Of a stretch of DNA of 15,105 nucleotides, positions 13,523 through 15,105 are shown piece after piece. Numbering within the stretch: the first letter of the stretch is position 1; each line of letters begins with the position of its first letter. A program made the position numbers and the translations under genes. The notes beneath the pieces are model-generated. The model saw only the letters and a program-made list of their open reading frames with translations, was not told where the DNA came from and ran no database searches. The DNA comes from Paludibacteraceae bacterium (lineage in GTDB: Bacteria; Bacteroidota; Bacteroidia; Bacteroidales; Paludibacteraceae), in the NCBI GenBank assembly GCA_904502115.1, contig CAJGDW010000029.1:1-15105 (forward strand), given 5' to 3'.

Positions 13523-15007
13523 TTAAAATTTTGCATTATGCATATCGCCGGTTTCCATAAAGGCTTGGTGCATACCAAAGCATGTAGACAAGTTGGTAGG
13601 TGTGTGGCCTTTGCTTGCCGATGCCAAGTATTCGCGCATCAATGGACGATAGCTTGGATCTACGCAGTTATCAATGATTAGGTTAGCACGTTGAATAGGC
13701 GATTTACCACGCAAGTCGGCAATACCGTGTTCGGTAATCAATACTTTTACCGAGTGTTCGCTGTGGTCGATGTGCGATACCATAGGAACAATGGCACTGA
13801 TAGCACCATTTTTAGCGGTAGAAGGAGTGGTAAAGATAGAAATGTAAGCGTTACGAGTAAAGTCGCCAGAACCACCCAAACCGTTCATCATTTTGGTACC
13901 CATAACGTGCGTACTGTTGATGTTACCGTAAATATCGGCTTCTAGTGCGGTATTGATGGTGATAAGACCCAAACGACGTACCAAACCAGGGTTGTTCGAC
14001 AATTCTTGTGGACGAAGCACCAATTTGTTGTGGAAGAAGTCCATGTTGTCGTAAATTTCTTGCAACACAGGGTCGGTTACGGTTAGCGAGCAACCCGATG
14101 CAAAGGTAATGCGGCCTTTTTTCATTAGGTCGATAACCGCATCTTGAATTACCTCGGTAAACATGGTAAAGGCAGGAATTTCTGGGTTGTTACCCAATTC
14201 AAACATCACCGCATTAGCAATGTTACCTACACCACTTTGTACAGGAAGGAACGATTTAGGAATACGACCCAAACGCATTTCGTTGGTTAAGAATTCCGAT
14301 ACGTATTTACCAATTTGGGTGGTCACTTCGTCGGGAGCAGTAAAGCCACCTACTTCGTCTTTGCGGTTGGTTTTCACCACAGCTACCACTTTTTTAGGAT
14401 CTACTCTCAATACAGGAACACCTGCACGGTCCGATACGCTGTACACAGGAATTTCGTGACGGCAAGGAGGGTCGCAAGGTTCGTAAATATCGTGCATGCC
14501 ACGCAAGCTTTTGGGGTGGCGTTCGTTCAATTCAATAATAATACGGTCTGCCAAGTTAGCAATGGTAGGAGAAATACCCACACCACTGGTAAGTACAATC
14601 TCGCCCGCATCGTTGATATCGCAAGCCTCAATAATGGCTACGGTTGGTTTGGGCATAAAGCCGTAACGCAACTCTTGTGCCAATTGCGAAAGGTGCATAT
14701 CAAAGTATTGCGCACCACCAGGAGTGTTTAGCGAGTTACGCAAGTCTTTGTTAGATTGGTAAGGAGTACGGAAACTAATGGCATTAGCACGTGCAAGCGC
14801 ACCGTCGGTGCTATCGCCTGTAGAGGCACCTGTATACATACCAATTTTGAAAGGTTTACCCTCAGCGTGCAAAGCCTCTGCACGCGCAGCAAGAGCAGAA
14901 GGTACTTCTTTAGGCGCACCAGCAGGAGTAAAACCACTAAAGCCTACTACGTCGCCATCGTTAATTAGTTCGGCTGCTTGCTCAGCCGTCATTACGTTGT
15001 AAATCAT
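13523..15007 (-). CDS. Acetyl-CoA hydrolase/transferase family protein
   Basis: A 494-residue cytosolic enzyme of the class I CoA-transferase family that includes succinyl-CoA:acetate and propionyl-CoA:succinate CoA-transferases (Cat1, AarC, ScpC). It moves CoA between short acids in fermentation or acetate metabolism. The N-terminal domain begins VGFSGFTPAGAPKEVPSAL (residues 21-39). The C-terminal domain has SGVGNIANAV (258-267), the catalytic glutamate E285 in MFTEVIQDA, and the CoA-pocket segment GLGGSGDF (376-383), then HIDHSEHSVKVLITEHGIADLRGKSP. All key residues are present and the length is typical. It is a single gene with its own promoter. The exact acyl donors and acceptors cannot be read from sequence alone. 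Confidence 0.93.
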   Translation of the reverse strand: MIYNVMTAEQAAELINDGDVVGFSGFTPAGAPKEVPSALAARAEALHAEGKPFKIGMYTGASTGDSTDGALARANAISFRTPYQSNKDLRNSLNTPGGAQYFDMHLSQLAQELRYGFMPKPTVAIIEACDINDAGEIVLTSGVGISPTIANLADRIIIELNERHPKSLRGMHDIYEPCDPPCRHEIPVYSVSDRAGVPVLRVDPKKVVAVVKTNRKDEVGGFTAPDEVTTQIGKYVSEFLTNEMRLGRIPKSFLPVQSGVGNIANAVMFELGNNPEIPAFTMFTEVIQDAVIDLMKKGRITFASGCSLTVTDPVLQEIYDNMDFFHNKLVLRPQELSNNPGLVRRLGLITINTALEADIYGNINSTHVMGTKMMNGLGGSGDFTRNAYISIFTTPSTAKNGAISAIVPMVSHIDHSEHSVKVLITEHGIADLRGKSPIQRANLIIDNCVDPSYRPLMREYLASASKGHTPTNLSTCFGMHQAFMETGDMHNAKF

Positions 15008-15037
15008 ATTATTTTGAGGTTAATTTAGTTCCGACTG

Positions 15038-15045
15038 CAAAGGTA
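15038..15045 (-). promoter_or_regulatory. Promoter -7 element of the CoA-transferase gene
   Basis: TACCTTTG on the minus strand (15045-15038), followed by CAGTCGG as at the tRNA promoter (CAGTCGC), lies 31 bases before the ATG. No clear TTTG is seen in the -33 position. The remaining 60 bases to the right edge hold nothing recognisable. Confidence 0.7.
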
Positions 15046-15105
15046 ATATTTTCTTTTTAATCTTTACATTTTCCGTGCTATTTTGGGGCTATTTTCACAT
15101 TTTCC

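Overview
The window looks like a chromosomal segment of a Bacteroidota genome, most likely order Bacteroidales. The evidence is the promoter type (TTTG, about 19-20 bases, TAnnTTTG, with no Shine-Dalgarno), a GldJ/GldK-type lipoprotein, a folP-dacA pair, a large TPR protein next to an outer-membrane barrel protein, and a fermentation-type CoA-transferase. Genus cannot be decided from the sequence.

Layout. (1) Positions 1-139 hold the end of a tRNA cluster on the minus strand: tRNA-Gln(TTG) with a near-perfect promoter, then the first 13 bases of what looks like initiator tRNA-Met cut by the window edge. (2) Positions 147-2515 are a minus-strand operon: promoter, a 62-residue membrane protein, a ribbon-helix-helix-like protein, tadA and tyrS, then a strong terminator; tadA and tyrS overlap by one base. 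(3) Positions 2616-11489 are a long minus-strand run: a GldJ-like lipoprotein, an M16 zinc peptidase, an O-methyltransferase, a 1021-residue TPR protein, an outer-membrane beta-barrel protein and YraN. The last three are packed within 3-6 bases of each other. (4) Positions 11553-13461 are a plus-strand pair, folP (folate synthesis) and dacA (cyclic di-AMP synthesis), ending in a bidirectional terminator. (5) Positions 13474-15045 hold a minus-strand acetyl-CoA hydrolase/transferase-family gene with its own promoter.

The genes themselves are ordinary. The unusual content is a dense set of small repeats filling almost every intergenic gap: (a) arrays of an 8-bp unit GACTAATC at six or more sites; (b) a structured element of about 85 bp in three copies (about 207-292, 8525-8613 and 11601-11704), whose three stems keep pairing while their sequences change; (c) a 27-bp GC-rich hairpin in two inverted copies; (d) a repeat of about 55 bp present once between folP and dacA and once, in frame, inside the outer-membrane protein gene; and (e) a TTAGGAG heptamer array carrying the dacA stop codon. 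The repeats form the last residues of FolP, sit two bases before its start codon, and add roughly 35 residues to a barrel protein. The compensatory changes in (b) are the strongest sign of something not explained by the annotated genes.
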